64,000 bases of DNA, taken from assembly GCF_900102545.1 (NCBI RefSeq), contig NZ_FNBN01000012.1, forward strand, positions 138,629 through 202,628, in the 5' to 3' direction. Shown here piece after piece: positions 24,697-34,629 of this stretch. Under the pieces are notes generated by a model, which saw only the letters and a list, made by a program, of their open reading frames with translations, was not told the origin of the DNA and made no database searches. A program made the position numbers and the translations under genes. The stretch's first letter is position 1. Every line of letters begins with the position of its first letter. The DNA is from Chitinophaga filiformis. Its GTDB lineage: Bacteria > Bacteroidota > Bacteroidia > Chitinophagales > Chitinophagaceae.

Positions 24697-27066
24697 TTAT
24701 TCTGACTTCAGGCTTTTTACCGGATTAGCGACTGCTGCTTTAATGGCCTGGGCACTTACAGTCAGCAAGGCTATTATAACGGCAAGCATCCCTACCGCGA
24801 TAAATAGCCACCAGCCTATATTAATACGGTAGTCATATTTTTGCAGCCAGTTATTCATTAATAAAAAAGCAATAGGGGAGGCAATCAGGCAGGCGAGCCC
24901 TACCAGATAGATAAACTCTTTAGACAGTAATATCCAGATACCCGGAACTGATGCTCCCAATACCTTGCGGATGCCTATTTCTTTGGTTCTGCTTTCAGCC
25001 ATAAACATCGCAAGACCAAATAAGCCAAGGCAGGAAATGAAGATCGCTAATCCTGCAAGTATGGCGGCCAGTTTACCAATCTGTTTTTCCCTGGCGAATT
25101 TCCCGCCGAATTCCTTGTCCACAAAACTGTATTCAAAAGGAAACGAAGGATTATATCTGCTAAAAACTGTATGAATAGCAGACAATGCTTTTTTCAGATC
25201 GACGCCTGGTTTTAAACGCAGGAAAATATTATTGATGACATTGCCATCGAAAAGGATGGCCTGAGGATACACGGGTTTAAAGGGATCATCCATTATGACG
25301 TTTTCTACTATTCCGACAATAGTTACTACCCGGTTTCCCGACTTCATTGTCTTTCCAATCGGGTCTTTGTAACCAATTACTTTTAACGCCTCCTCATTTA
25401 AAATCACGGCATTTGAGTCGGTTTTGTAATCTATTGAAAATGGACGGCCCTCCCTAAATTGTAAACCGACAGTTTTTTCAAAATCCCAATCAGTCATCAG
25501 CGCATCCAGGGAGATGTCAGTATTAGGTTCCTTTCCGGTCCAGGAGAAGTCACTCCACCGGTTGGCATTTTTTGTAATTGGTTGTGAGGCCTTTGATACC
25601 GATTCAATATAGCCACTATTCAGAAGATCCTGTTTTAATGCCACATAATTTCTGGCAAGGTTATCGGTACCATGAATGGAAATCAGGTTGTCCGGCTTAT
25701 AACCCAATGACCGGTTCCTGGCATGATTGATCTGCTGGAAAACAACTACGGTACTGATGATTAAGCTGATGGAAACCGCGAACTGGAAAACAACCAATAC
25801 CTTCCGAAAGGTAGTGGCGCTTTGGTGTTGTTTAAAAGTTCCCTTTAGGGTTCTGGCCGGTAAAAATGAAGAGAGGTATAATGCCGGGTAACTGCCAGAT
25901 AGAAGTCCTGTCACTATACAAACAAGTAGTAAAAAAGTCAACAGGGAAATGTTGCTGAAATCAAGTTTGATATTTTCAAAACCCAGGTCTTGTAAAAAAG
26001 GTAACGACAAGTATATTATTCCAATAGAGAATAAAAAGGCGAGAAAGGCTGTCAGCATAGACTCACTTAAAAACTGGGTCACGAGTTGCTTACGCTGAGA
26101 GCCAACAGCCTTGCGGATACCAACTTCTTTTGCCCGTTTTTCAGAACGTGCAGTTGAAAGATTCATGAAGTTGATGCCTGCAATAAGCAGAACGAAAATA
26201 CCAACGATGCCAAATAACCTTACATATTCTATTTTACCTCCTATATTTACCCAGTTTCTGTAGTCACTGTACAAATGCCATTTGCTTAAAGGATGAAGGA
26301 ACAAAGTTTGATTTTTCAGATGAGGATCTTTTTGTACATTCAACGGACCAATTTTTTTTGAGAAGTTATCCATGGATGCGCCTTCTCTCAATTCCACCAC
26401 ATTCATAAGAAAATTATTGCTCCAATTGGCGGTATTGCTTCTTACCCACTCAGACTGCTCCATAACAAACTGGTATGGCACCAGAAAATCAAAGTCCAGT
26501 GTAGAGTTTTTAGGTACGTCGTCCATCAACGCAGTAACCTGCATATTAAACTCACCATCCATTTTTATTGCCTTACCGATCGGATCCGCTGTGCCAAACA
26601 GGGCGGTTGCCAGTGACCGCGTAAGTATGATGGAATTAGGATCTGTTAATGCAGTTTTAACATTACCTCTCACCAGTGGAAATGAGAACATTTCCAGGAA
26701 ATCAGGATCCACATATCTTCCTTTTTTGTTGAATTTGTTGTCGCCCGTTGCGAGGGTATAGTTTCCGTTTGTGGTTAACCGCGTAACCCTTTTTACCTCA
26801 GGATAATTGTTTTTCAGTTCATAATATAAAGGTAGGGGAGTCGCTTCCTGAGTGCTTCTGTTATTGTTAAACAGCGTATGCTTTTGCACAAGAGCTATGC
26901 GATCTCCATTTTTATGAAATGAGTCAAAACTTGTTTCATACTGAATCCATAAACCTATAAGCGTAATAAAAGCCATCCCCATTGCCAGGCCGAGAATATT
27001 GATAAACGACAAGCTTTTGTTTTTCCAAAGATTACGCCACGCTATTTTTAGATAATTTTTTAACAT
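24697..27066 (-). CDS. MacB/FtsX-type ABC permease, orphan
   Basis: Inner-membrane protein of 789 residues made of two repeats, each with a large periplasmic MacB-PCD-type domain and FtsX helices: about 20-41, 285, 340 and 385 in the first half, and 425, 680, 730 and 765 in the second. Typical short motifs are MLKNYLKIAWRNLWKNK at the start, STARSEKRAKEVGIRKAVGS and ESRTKEIGIRKVLGAS. Family members are mechanotransmission permeases rather than pores. No ATPase gene is next to it, which is usual for these Bacteroidota permeases. A paralog is at 44497-46893. Cargo unknown. Confidence 0.9.
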   Translation of the reverse strand: MLKNYLKIAWRNLWKNKSLSFINILGLAMGMAFITLIGLWIQYETSFDSFHKNGDRIALVQKHTLFNNNRSTQEATPLPLYYELKNNYPEVKRVTRLTTNGNYTLATGDNKFNKKGRYVDPDFLEMFSFPLVRGNVKTALTDPNSIILTRSLATALFGTADPIGKAIKMDGEFNMQVTALMDDVPKNSTLDFDFLVPYQFVMEQSEWVRSNTANWSNNFLMNVVELREGASMDNFSKKIGPLNVQKDPHLKNQTLFLHPLSKWHLYSDYRNWVNIGGKIEYVRLFGIVGIFVLLIAGINFMNLSTARSEKRAKEVGIRKAVGSQRKQLVTQFLSESMLTAFLAFLFSIGIIYLSLPFLQDLGFENIKLDFSNISLLTFLLLVCIVTGLLSGSYPALYLSSFLPARTLKGTFKQHQSATTFRKVLVVFQFAVSISLIISTVVVFQQINHARNRSLGYKPDNLISIHGTDNLARNYVALKQDLLNSGYIESVSKASQPITKNANRWSDFSWTGKEPNTDISLDALMTDWDFEKTVGLQFREGRPFSIDYKTDSNAVILNEEALKVIGYKDPIGKTMKSGNRVVTIVGIVENVIMDDPFKPVYPQAILFDGNVINNIFLRLKPGVDLKKALSAIHTVFSRYNPSFPFEYSFVDKEFGGKFAREKQIGKLAAILAGLAIFISCLGLFGLAMFMAESRTKEIGIRKVLGASVPGIWILLSKEFIYLVGLACLIASPIAFLLMNNWLQKYDYRINIGWWLFIAVGMLAVIIALLTVSAQAIKAAVANPVKSLKSE

Positions 27067-27301
27067 AGTAATGTTTTGAAAATCAGATCATATCCGCATA
27101 GCGTTCAAGGAAGATGCCGGAATTCTATTGGTTACTAATCAGCTGGTTATGAAATGGGGATAGGTCAGACTGTACGGTTTTGACACAATAAATGTTCATT
27201 TATGAACTTACAGCGTTTTTAGAAAAGAGATTGAATTTTTTTAACGGGAAAATCCGAAAATTAAAGAAAGAACTATAAGATATAGACCTTGTTTCGAATC
27301 A

Positions 27302-27415
27302 ATGAAAACCCAACTTGTAAAGCATTACATGGATACACTGGGGCAGAAATTATTTACGGGAGAAGATTGGGGATATTTACTCCAGCTGCCAGAAAATTGT
27401 AAATTCGTACTTTAA
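27302..27415 (+). CDS. Possible tiny ORF, 37 residues
   Basis: Reads MKTQLVKHYMDTLGQK and ends with PENCKFVL. It is helical at the start, with one Cys. It lies 10 bases before a second tiny ORF and both end before a strong terminator, which supports a real short transcript. A perfect palindrome GTTCAT-TT-ATGAAC lies at 27194-27207 upstream. No family recognised; coding status uncertain. Confidence 0.4.
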   Translation: MKTQLVKHYMDTLGQKLFTGEDWGYLLQLPENCKFVL

Positions 27416-27425
27416 GACTATTTCA

Positions 27426-27593
27426 ATGGGAAATAATAACTATTATAGACTTGATGAAATTGGTTTTATTGGTGTACAGGAGGAAAGATTCCCGGCCAGT
27501 AAAAAATATCATGATAATAGAACCGCTAGGATATTTAAAGCCGCCAAAGCTGTAAAATCCGCAAAGTCAAAAAAGACTTTGAAAAAAGTATAA
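27426..27593 (+). CDS. Small basic protein, 55 residues
   Basis: Starts MGNNNYYRLDEIGFIG, followed by a Lys/Arg/Ala-rich helical C-terminus (RIFKAAKAVKSAKSKKTLKK). The strong contrast between an aromatic, acidic start and a very basic end is not what random sequence usually gives. It follows the 37-residue ORF by 10 bases and ends 20 bases before a 12-bp-stem terminator. A nucleic-acid-binding or membrane-active role could be imagined from charge alone; no function can be assigned. Confidence 0.5.
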   Translation: MGNNNYYRLDEIGFIGVQEERFPASKKYHDNRTARIFKAAKAVKSAKSKKTLKKV

Positions 27594-27613
27594 ACAAATG
27601 TTTGCTTTCAATA

Positions 27614-27648
27614 AAAAGCCTGCCGCTTTAACCGGCAGGCTTTTCTAT
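27614..27648. terminator. Bidirectional terminator between tiny ORFs and the VOC gene
   Basis: Perfect 12-base stem AAAAGCCTGCCG (27614-27625) with CGGCAGGCTTTT (27633-27644), 7-base loop, T-rich on the right and A-rich on the left. Serves the plus-strand tiny ORFs and the minus-strand VOC gene. Confidence 0.88.
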
Positions 27649-27668
27649 TTTATCTCATAAGCAATACC

Positions 27669-28139
27669 TCATCCCATCGCTGCTTCTTCCAGCACCCCAA
27701 TATCCAGCTTCTTCATCTTCATCATCGCTGTCATGGCTCTCTGTGCCCTACCTGGATCCTTATCCTGCAATAACTCCTGTAACCCATTCGGCACTACCTG
27801 CCAGGACAAACCAAACTTATCCCGCAGCCATCCACATTGTTCTATGGTACCGCCTTCAGAAAGGGCATTCCACAATTTATCCACTTCCTCCTGTGTTTCA
27901 CATTTGATAAACATAGACACTGCAGGTGTAAAAGAATAATGCGGCCCGCCGTTGAGTGCTATAAAGTCCTGTCCATCCAGCTTGAACTCTACCGTCATTA
28001 CTTTTCCTTCCTGGCCGGGAAGGCCGGGAGGATAACGGCTGATCTTTCCAATAGATGAATTTTTAAAAAGGGAAGTATACAGCTTTGCAGCCTCTTCCGC
28101 CTGGGTATCGAACCATAAGAAAGGAGTGATCTTTTGCAT
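27669..28139 (-). CDS. VOC-superfamily protein, PhnB-like
   Basis: Cytoplasmic protein of 156 residues in the vicinal-oxygen-chelate fold, of the PhnB/3-demethylubiquinone-methyltransferase-like subfamily. Recognisable parts are the start QKITPFLWFDTQAEEAAKLY, the strand FKLDGQDFIALNGG with the GPHYSFTPAVS loop, and the end DKFGLSWQVVPNGL. Members of this subfamily are common, small and mostly without known reaction; metal ligands of the glyoxalase type are not fully kept. Stands alone, ended by a shared terminator. Confidence 0.85.
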   Translation of the reverse strand: MQKITPFLWFDTQAEEAAKLYTSLFKNSSIGKISRYPPGLPGQEGKVMTVEFKLDGQDFIALNGGPHYSFTPAVSMFIKCETQEEVDKLWNALSEGGTIEQCGWLRDKFGLSWQVVPNGLQELLQDKDPGRAQRAMTAMMKMKKLDIGVLEEAAMG

Positions 28140-28314
28140 AACAGTAGTTTTTAGGTGCGTTGATACAGCAAACTTACCCTTAGAATTTCGTACAAAGGAG
28201 GTGTGATGCAGACATCTGTAAGGGTAGATCAGGACAGTATTAATTTTAATCGCGATGTACCATACTGAGCTTTAAAATTTCGAATATTACCATTAACTTA
28301 CATCACCAGCAGTT

Positions 28315-29391
28315 ATGGGAAAGATATTTACACAAATAACACTCAATATCCATCAACGGTTAGCCTTGGAAGCCAACCCCATCTGTATCACAGAATTGGC
28401 GGACGGCGGCTATCTGCTTAATTTCAACAAAGACCCGCATGTCATCAGACTTGACAGCTCATTCAATGTAGTCTGGAAGAAAGACCTGCAGGCGCAGACG
28501 ATCAACTACGTCAACTGTATGATCACTGCAAGTCCGGATGGAAAGATGATGGCGCTTTCCGGCAATGAGACCATACGCATATTAGACCTCGATGCCAATC
28601 TACTGTGGGCATTTCCGCACGAGCCATGGGGGAAGTTCCTCGGATCGCCTTGCGCTTTTTCATCCGACGGACAACTGATCTGGTTCATTATACCAGGTAG
28701 TTCTGCATTGGAGAATGATATACTATATACTGTCAGAGCATGCGACTTTAAAGTAATAGACACCTGGATGATGGATGGAAACCAGGACTATAACTACATG
28801 TTCTATTCGACACCGGATAATCATGCTATGATCATCGAGGCCGCCGCCGGACAAGATGCCAGCCTGTTTTATCGCGTGCGATTGGAAGATGGAAGGATCA
28901 GCTGCGAAGAACTATCTGAGTGCCATGACAAGATCATGGGCAGTTTTTCTCCTGATGGGAAGGAATTTGTCACAGCGCCTCATCATGAAGATGGAATTGA
29001 ATTGTTCTCATTCCCGGAAGTAAAAAAGACCGCTGTCCTGGAAAGTGATAAATTGTTTGCAGAAAGAAACGAATACCCTACTATAGACGATGGTGACAGT
29101 GTTGAGTATGTAGCCTTATATCTGAATGATAAGACACTGCTGACATTTACACGCTTTGGCAGATTATTACTGATAGACAGGGAGAGCCTGAACTGTACCG
29201 GAGAGCTCGTGCCCGAAGGTTGTGAGATCAGAGCTTACGACATGGCCGGCCGGCCTACCACTAATCCCCGCGACGTCATTGACTATGCAGGAGAGATTGT
29301 CACAGTGGCGCTGAATAAACAACATCAGTTGTTAGTGACGCACAACTCCGGCGAAGTAAGGACATACAATCTCCCTGAAACGCTTTACTGA
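28315..29391 (+). CDS. Cytoplasmic beta-propeller-like protein
   Basis: 358 residues without signal peptide. The sequence has WD/PQQ-like blade repeats: ITASPDGKMMALSGNETIRILDLD, CAFSSDGQLIWFI, GSFSPDGKEFVTAPH and LLVTHNSGEVRTYNL. That suggests a six- or seven-bladed propeller used as a binding platform. No catalytic motif is seen. Its stop is 3 bases from that of the convergent SUKH-family gene. The pair could be an accessory unit, but convergence argues against one operon. Function unknown. Confidence 0.75.
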   Translation: MGKIFTQITLNIHQRLALEANPICITELADGGYLLNFNKDPHVIRLDSSFNVVWKKDLQAQTINYVNCMITASPDGKMMALSGNETIRILDLDANLLWAFPHEPWGKFLGSPCAFSSDGQLIWFIIPGSSALENDILYTVRACDFKVIDTWMMDGNQDYNYMFYSTPDNHAMIIEAAAGQDASLFYRVRLEDGRISCEELSECHDKIMGSFSPDGKEFVTAPHHEDGIELFSFPEVKKTAVLESDKLFAERNEYPTIDDGDSVEYVALYLNDKTLLTFTRFGRLLLIDRESLNCTGELVPEGCEIRAYDMAGRPTTNPRDVIDYAGEIVTVALNKQHQLLVTHNSGEVRTYNLPETLY

Positions 29392-29394
29392 TCA

Positions 29395-29955
29395 TTAAGC
29401 TTCTCCTGCATAATTGCCTTTGGGATATCCCTCAGGTGCCTTCACCTCGAAGTATTCATCGAAATCTTCAGCAGCAGTAGTGTCATATAGATGATTAAGG
29501 GAAGTAATAAAACTGGTAAGATCAGGAGCAATAGTGTTCCTGTCATTGTCCGCATGCCAGAACTCAATGATCTGTCCGCGGATACCGGTAAATACCCCGG
29601 CAGTGTCATAACAGACACAATCGCCGCCACCATTATCGAAGATGGGAATCCATGCAGGATGCCACCAGTTCTCCAACTCAAAGTCAGTGCCTATCATGGA
29701 AGTGTGTTCCCTGGCTGTGGCTAAGGCATGCTCTAATGAAAGGAACATGGAATTATTCACAAATGCCTCATAAGAATCATCACGTTGCCCATTCTTCCAT
29801 TGGTATAATGCACGAAGGTCTGTAGGAATCGTTACATTATACTCCTTTTCAAGTGCTGTTATTGCTTCTGTTGAAAGTCCCGGTTGTAAGGTAGCATAAT
29901 AAGCAGCTCTTTTACTTGCCAGATGACCGTCCAGTTTGTTGAGAAATGCTTGCAT
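29395..29955 (-). CDS. SMI1/KNR4 (SUKH) family protein
   Basis: 186-residue soluble protein of the SUKH superfamily. The family pattern is visible: ITALEKEYNVTIPTDLRALYQWKNG at about 30-55, then a Trp/Pro segment WWHPAWIPIFDNGGGDCVCYD at about 97-118, and RGQIIEFWHADNDR. SUKH proteins are often immunity partners of secreted polymorphic toxins, but many are solitary. No toxin gene lies beside it. It starts 11 bases after the end of the hybrid two-component gene on the same strand and may be read through from it. Confidence 0.88.
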   Translation of the reverse strand: MQAFLNKLDGHLASKRAAYYATLQPGLSTEAITALEKEYNVTIPTDLRALYQWKNGQRDDSYEAFVNNSMFLSLEHALATAREHTSMIGTDFELENWWHPAWIPIFDNGGGDCVCYDTAGVFTGIRGQIIEFWHADNDRNTIAPDLTSFITSLNHLYDTTAAEDFDEYFEVKAPEGYPKGNYAGEA

Positions 29956-29966
29956 AGCAATCAGTT

Positions 29967-32900
29967 TTAAGTGTTCTTATAAGCTGAAGGTAACACGCCG
30001 TATTCCAGTTTGAAATATTTTGCAAAATACTTAGGATTATTGAATCCTACCTCATACGCTACTTCTGCTATCGTCAGCTGACTTTTGCCCAGTAGTTGAG
30101 CCGCTCTTTTCAGACGAATGGAACGTATGAATTCAAGCGGTGTTTTCCCTGTAAGGGATAACAGTTTCTTATACGCAGATACCCGGCTCATATGCAGTTC
30201 GCGGCTCAATTCTTCTACAGAGAAATCCGGGTTGGATATATTCTTCTCAACAATCTGTAAGGCCTGCTGGATAAACAACTCATCCTGTGAAGAGATGGCT
30301 ATTTCCTCCGGGTGTGCGTCAATATGCTGCTGGAAAGTTTTCTTCAGTGATGCCTGTTGTGTGATGATATTGCGGATACGCGACAATAACACCTCATAGT
30401 TGAATGGTTTGGTGATATAATCCGTAGCTCCGTTATCCAGTGCTTCCAGCTGATCTTCTTCTGAAGCGCGTGCCGTGAGCAGGATGACAGGCAAATGCGC
30501 CAGGCGTTGCTGCTGCCGTATCCTGCGACAAAGCTCCAGGCCGTCCATCTCAGGCATGTTCACATCGCTGACTACCAGGTTGGGAACTGTTTGCTGGAGA
30601 ATGTTCCATCCTACCTGTCCATTAGGCGCATCAATGATATGAAAGTGCACACTCAGGTTATCCTTGAGATAGAACCTGAAATCTTCACTATCTTCTATCA
30701 GCAGCAAAACCGGTTTCTTGCCGGCGTATGTTACAGGGGCTGCCACTGTAACAGGAGCGGCAGACATGATCGCTGTTTTCTCCGGTGCTGTAGTGACAGG
30801 TTTACCGGAGATGCCCTGTACAGGCAACAGGATAGTAAAGCAACTACCCATACCTGGGGCACTATCAACAGAGATGGTACCACCATGCAGCTTTACAAAT
30901 TCACGTGTGATACTCAGACCTATGCCGCTGCCCTGGTTGACCATAGAGCCCGGAATATCATGCTGGAAGAACCTTTCAAAGATCCGTTCCTGCTGTTCTA
31001 AAGGAATGCCGATACCATTATCCTTGACCATAATAGCCAATACCGAACCCTGTTGCAGTTGAACATCCACAGAAATATTCCCCTGTTCCGGTGTGAACTT
31101 AAACGCATTGCTTAACAGGTTAAAGATGATCTTTTCTATTTTGTCCGGATCATATAACATGTTCAGCTCTTTGATGCTGCTATGAAAGTCCAGGTGTATC
31201 TGTTTCTTTTCCGACAGGTCAGAGAAAGAGGTGGTCAGCTCTTTTATAAATGCGACAATATCTCCTTCACTGGTGTATAGCTTGATCTCCTGTACTTCCA
31301 TCTTACGGAAGTCCAGCAGCTGATTAACGAGATTCAGTAAGCGGCGTGCATTGCGTTGCACCAGCACCAGTTGTTGCTGAAGGTTATTCTCCAGTCCCTT
31401 ACCCAGTATCTTTTCCAGCGGAGTGATGATCAGGCTCAATGGCGTCCGGAATTCATGACTGACGTTGGTGAAGAAGCGGATCTTTAATGCATCCAGTTCA
31501 TGTATGCGTTGGGCTTCCTGTTTCTCCTGCTCAATACGGGCACGTAACCTTTCCCTTTCCAATACTATCCTTCTCGCCAGTATCAGTGCACCTATAATGA
31601 ACAAGGCATACAACATGAATGCCAGTGGTGTTCTCCAGAAAGGAGGCAGGATGGTGATATGTAATTCAAGCGGGGCCGGCGTCCATACACCATCATTGTT
31701 GGACGCTTTTACACGGAAGGTATATTCCCCGGGATCCAGGTTGGTATAAGTTGCTTTGCGTAGATTCCCATCTGCCGTGAGCCATTCATTGTTGAATCCT
31801 TCCAGCATGTAAGCGTATTGATTCTTCTCCGGATGGAAATAATTCAATGCGGCAAAGGAAATGGAGAACACATTCTCCCTGTATTTTAATGTGATCTTTT
31901 GTGTTTGTGTGATGGATTGTTGCAACAGGATACGCCCGTTGATGGTTTCTCCGGGCGACATACTTTTATTGAAGATCTGGAAGTCGGTAAGGACAATGGG
32001 TGGTATGCTCTGATTAATAGCAATGGAATGCGGATAAAAGAGATTGAAACCATTACCTCCACCGAAGATCAGTTCGCCTTTGCTGGTTTTTAAAGCAGCG
32101 TTTTCATTGAACTCTCTCCCCTGTAAGCCGTCTGATTCATCATAATTCTTAAAGTGGAAAGTGTACTTCGCAGATTGTCCCTGAATACTGAGATTGGATA
32201 TACCATTGGCAGTACTCATCCATAGCGTTTTATTCTTGTCTTCCAGGATATTCAATACAGTATTGTCGGGCAAACCATCTTCTTTTCGGAGGATACGTAT
32301 CTTTTTTGTAGCAGGGTCATACAGGTTCAATCCTTCGCGGGTACCTATCCATATTAGTCCGCGGCTATCTTCGAACATGCAGAGAACATTCTTGTTGCTC
32401 AGGCCATCGGGCTGTTTATCTGCGGTATCATAGTGAGTGAACTTACCTGCTTTATTCATGACATCCATACCATCTGCAGTACCTATCCAGATATTACCGG
32501 TCCTGTCTTCCAGTATGGATGCTATATAAAGAGAGCGCATGGTGTTAGAAACCCTGTTGTTAAACCGCTGGAATTTGCCGGTGGCCCTGTCAAGGATGTT
32601 CAGGCCTCCGCCTAATGTACCGACCCACAGGCGTTGCTGACTATCTTCAAAGATCTCCCAGACGCTGTTGTCACTAAGACTATTGGAATCGGCAGGATCG
32701 TTTTTATAATGGATAAAACGACTGCCGTCAAAACAATCCAGTCCGCCGAAATAGGAACCAATCCATAATTTCTGTGCACGATCTATCCAGAGGCTCACAA
32801 TCACATTCCCGCTGGGTGTATTGGGGTTGCCCGCTTCGTGCAGGTACTGCTTAAAGGTATTATGCTGGCGGTCAAAGTAGATCAATCCACCGCCATTGGT

Positions 32901-34052
32901 GCCGATCCAGAGATTTCCCTTAGCGTCTTCCGCAAAACGGTTGACGTCATCGTAAGGGAGACTGTTGGCCGCAAATACCTGGTGCTGGTATAAAGGGAAC
33001 TTGACAATATTCTCGTGGTAGTAACAGATCCCCTTCTTATAAGTACCGATCCAGATGATGCCTGAGTTATCCCGATATAAAGCGTTGATACTATTTTGAC
33101 TCAGACTCTTAGGATTTTCACTATTATTGAGGATGTACTGTATGGATTGCTTTTGTTTGTCGATGATATTTAATCCGCCGTGATCTGTTCCTATCCAGAT
33201 AAGGCCCTGGTTATCCTGTACCACACCTCGTACAATATTCGTATTAAGCCTTATCGCACCAGTATTCTGGTTATAATGTGTGAAGGTGGCGTTGCGTTGA
33301 TTGTAGTAATAAATACCCTGTATATCGGTATTGCTGAAGATCCAGAGATCGCCGTCCCTGTCGGCCATCATCTGGTAGTCCTGCTGTTTGCTGCGGCCGT
33401 CCTGTTCAGGCATCTGTACCTGGTAAACTATCGCGTGACTGCGGCCATCCATTTTTTGCAGCAGCCCATCTGCATGCAGTATCCAGATATTGCCGGCAGA
33501 GTCTTCTGCAATGGAACTAAGGGGAGTGTTCTCTGTTGCCTTAAAGTTGATCTTCGTAGCTTTATGTGCAGCAGGAGTGTATCCAAACAGACCATTCTTT
33601 GGCATGACAAACCAGTACATGCCGGCTTTGTCCTTCATGATCTGGCCAACAGAATCGCCGGGAATACCGTATTGTCTGAGTACAGGCCGGATGTCCTGCT
33701 GAAAGTTCCCTTTGTCAGGATGATAGATGTTCTGGCCATTACGGTTGGTGATCCATAGCAGGCCATCAGGGCCTTCCATGAGGCCGGAAATAAAGTTATC
33801 AGAAAGGGTAGTGGAATCACTGAGCGCCTGGTGAAACACTTTGAAACTATAACCGTCGTAACGGTTCAGGCCCGACATGGTACCGAACCACATGAACCCG
33901 CGACTATCCTTCAGGATGCAATTGACCTGGTTAGATGAAAGTCCCTGAGTAATATCTATCCTGGTCAGCTGGTATTGTGACGAGCTTGTTTGTCCCCTGA
34001 GTAAAGCGGGTAAGAATACCAGCAGGAATAGAATAAATAGCTTTTTCTCCAC
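29967..34052 (-). CDS. Hybrid two-component system (sensor, kinase, receiver, AraC output)
   Basis: One-protein signalling system of 1361 residues that controls polysaccharide utilisation genes in Bacteroidota. Signal peptide about 1-20; periplasmic sensor of many Reg_prop blades (repeated W-IGT-GGLN patterns such as LWIGTNGGGL) to about 750; Y_Y_Y domain about 760-830; membrane helix about 835-855; kinase with HEFRTPLS and ATPase boxes (LLSNAFKFTPE, DNGIGIP, GSGIGLS); receiver about 1105-1220 with the SDVNMPEMDG acceptor; and AraC helix-turn-helix at the end (ELSRELHMSRVSAYKKL, EVAYEVGFNNPKYFAKYFK). All parts are intact. It is divergent from GH95 and is the likely regulator of GH95 and perhaps of the GH31/SusCD locus 6 kb away. 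Confidence 0.95.
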   Translation of the reverse strand: MEKKLFILFLLVFLPALLRGQTSSSQYQLTRIDITQGLSSNQVNCILKDSRGFMWFGTMSGLNRYDGYSFKVFHQALSDSTTLSDNFISGLMEGPDGLLWITNRNGQNIYHPDKGNFQQDIRPVLRQYGIPGDSVGQIMKDKAGMYWFVMPKNGLFGYTPAAHKATKINFKATENTPLSSIAEDSAGNIWILHADGLLQKMDGRSHAIVYQVQMPEQDGRSKQQDYQMMADRDGDLWIFSNTDIQGIYYYNQRNATFTHYNQNTGAIRLNTNIVRGVVQDNQGLIWIGTDHGGLNIIDKQKQSIQYILNNSENPKSLSQNSINALYRDNSGIIWIGTYKKGICYYHENIVKFPLYQHQVFAANSLPYDDVNRFAEDAKGNLWIGTNGGGLIYFDRQHNTFKQYLHEAGNPNTPSGNVIVSLWIDRAQKLWIGSYFGGLDCFDGSRFIHYKNDPADSNSLSDNSVWEIFEDSQQRLWVGTLGGGLNILDRATGKFQRFNNRVSNTMRSLYIASILEDRTGNIWIGTADGMDVMNKAGKFTHYDTADKQPDGLSNKNVLCMFEDSRGLIWIGTREGLNLYDPATKKIRILRKEDGLPDNTVLNILEDKNKTLWMSTANGISNLSIQGQSAKYTFHFKNYDESDGLQGREFNENAALKTSKGELIFGGGNGFNLFYPHSIAINQSIPPIVLTDFQIFNKSMSPGETINGRILLQQSITQTQKITLKYRENVFSISFAALNYFHPEKNQYAYMLEGFNNEWLTADGNLRKATYTNLDPGEYTFRVKASNNDGVWTPAPLELHITILPPFWRTPLAFMLYALFIIGALILARRIVLERERLRARIEQEKQEAQRIHELDALKIRFFTNVSHEFRTPLSLIITPLEKILGKGLENNLQQQLVLVQRNARRLLNLVNQLLDFRKMEVQEIKLYTSEGDIVAFIKELTTSFSDLSEKKQIHLDFHSSIKELNMLYDPDKIEKIIFNLLSNAFKFTPEQGNISVDVQLQQGSVLAIMVKDNGIGIPLEQQERIFERFFQHDIPGSMVNQGSGIGLSITREFVKLHGGTISVDSAPGMGSCFTILLPVQGISGKPVTTAPEKTAIMSAAPVTVAAPVTYAGKKPVLLLIEDSEDFRFYLKDNLSVHFHIIDAPNGQVGWNILQQTVPNLVVSDVNMPEMDGLELCRRIRQQQRLAHLPVILLTARASEEDQLEALDNGATDYITKPFNYEVLLSRIRNIITQQASLKKTFQQHIDAHPEEIAISSQDELFIQQALQIVEKNISNPDFSVEELSRELHMSRVSAYKKLLSLTGKTPLEFIRSIRLKRAAQLLGKSQLTIAEVAYEVGFNNPKYFAKYFKLEYGVLPSAYKNT

Positions 34053-34629
34053 TTGTGTAATTAACGCGGATATATAATTTTAAATGTCTGTTCTACAATA
34101 TAGAACCTCTCAGGTAAATAAAAAAAGAAAGGTCGAAAGAATTCGACCTTTGTGCTAAAATTCCACGTTATGGTACTCAGGTCCATAAAGAGTTAAATAT
34201 CTTCGGAGGTAGCCCGTCATGGCTGTTTACAAGAATTTTCCTTGTTTTTTATACGCCGTTGTTAGGTCAGATTTTGAAAGAAAATATATCGACTTAGACA
34301 TAAAATCAGACATACTTCGACCCACACTTAGCTCTAACAGCTCCACAATAAAAGCTAACCTATAATACTTTTTTATTGTTATCTGATGAAATCTTCGCAG
34401 AGTGATATGAGCTCATACTCGTTGATCAGCTATCAGCCAGGATTTCATTCATTCACTTGTGCTGGAGGTAACTTACATCTTATCCCGGCAATATATGATT
34501 TACACAACAAATGTAATACCCCTGTAAGTGATAACCAAAGGTTTGTTCTCTTTTTTTCGCAATCGTTTGCATTTCCTTTTAAAAAAGCTGAACTTGTTTA
34601 TTCGACAATTATTTTATTTTTTCACGTCT
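34053..34629. promoter_or_regulatory. Divergent control region between the two-component gene and GH95
   Basis: 577 bases, AT-rich, with no convincing gene. A perfect 10-bp hairpin, AAAGGTCGAA (34128-34137) with TTCGACCTTT (34142-34151), is followed on the minus strand by a T-rich run, so it would stop a leftward transcript that starts inside the gap. A 48-codon plus-strand ORF (34219-34365, after GGAGG) is the only short ORF of note and may be chance. The remaining bases, including a run before 34630, show no exact TAnnTTTG box. The GH95 operator presumably lies here. Confidence 0.4.
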
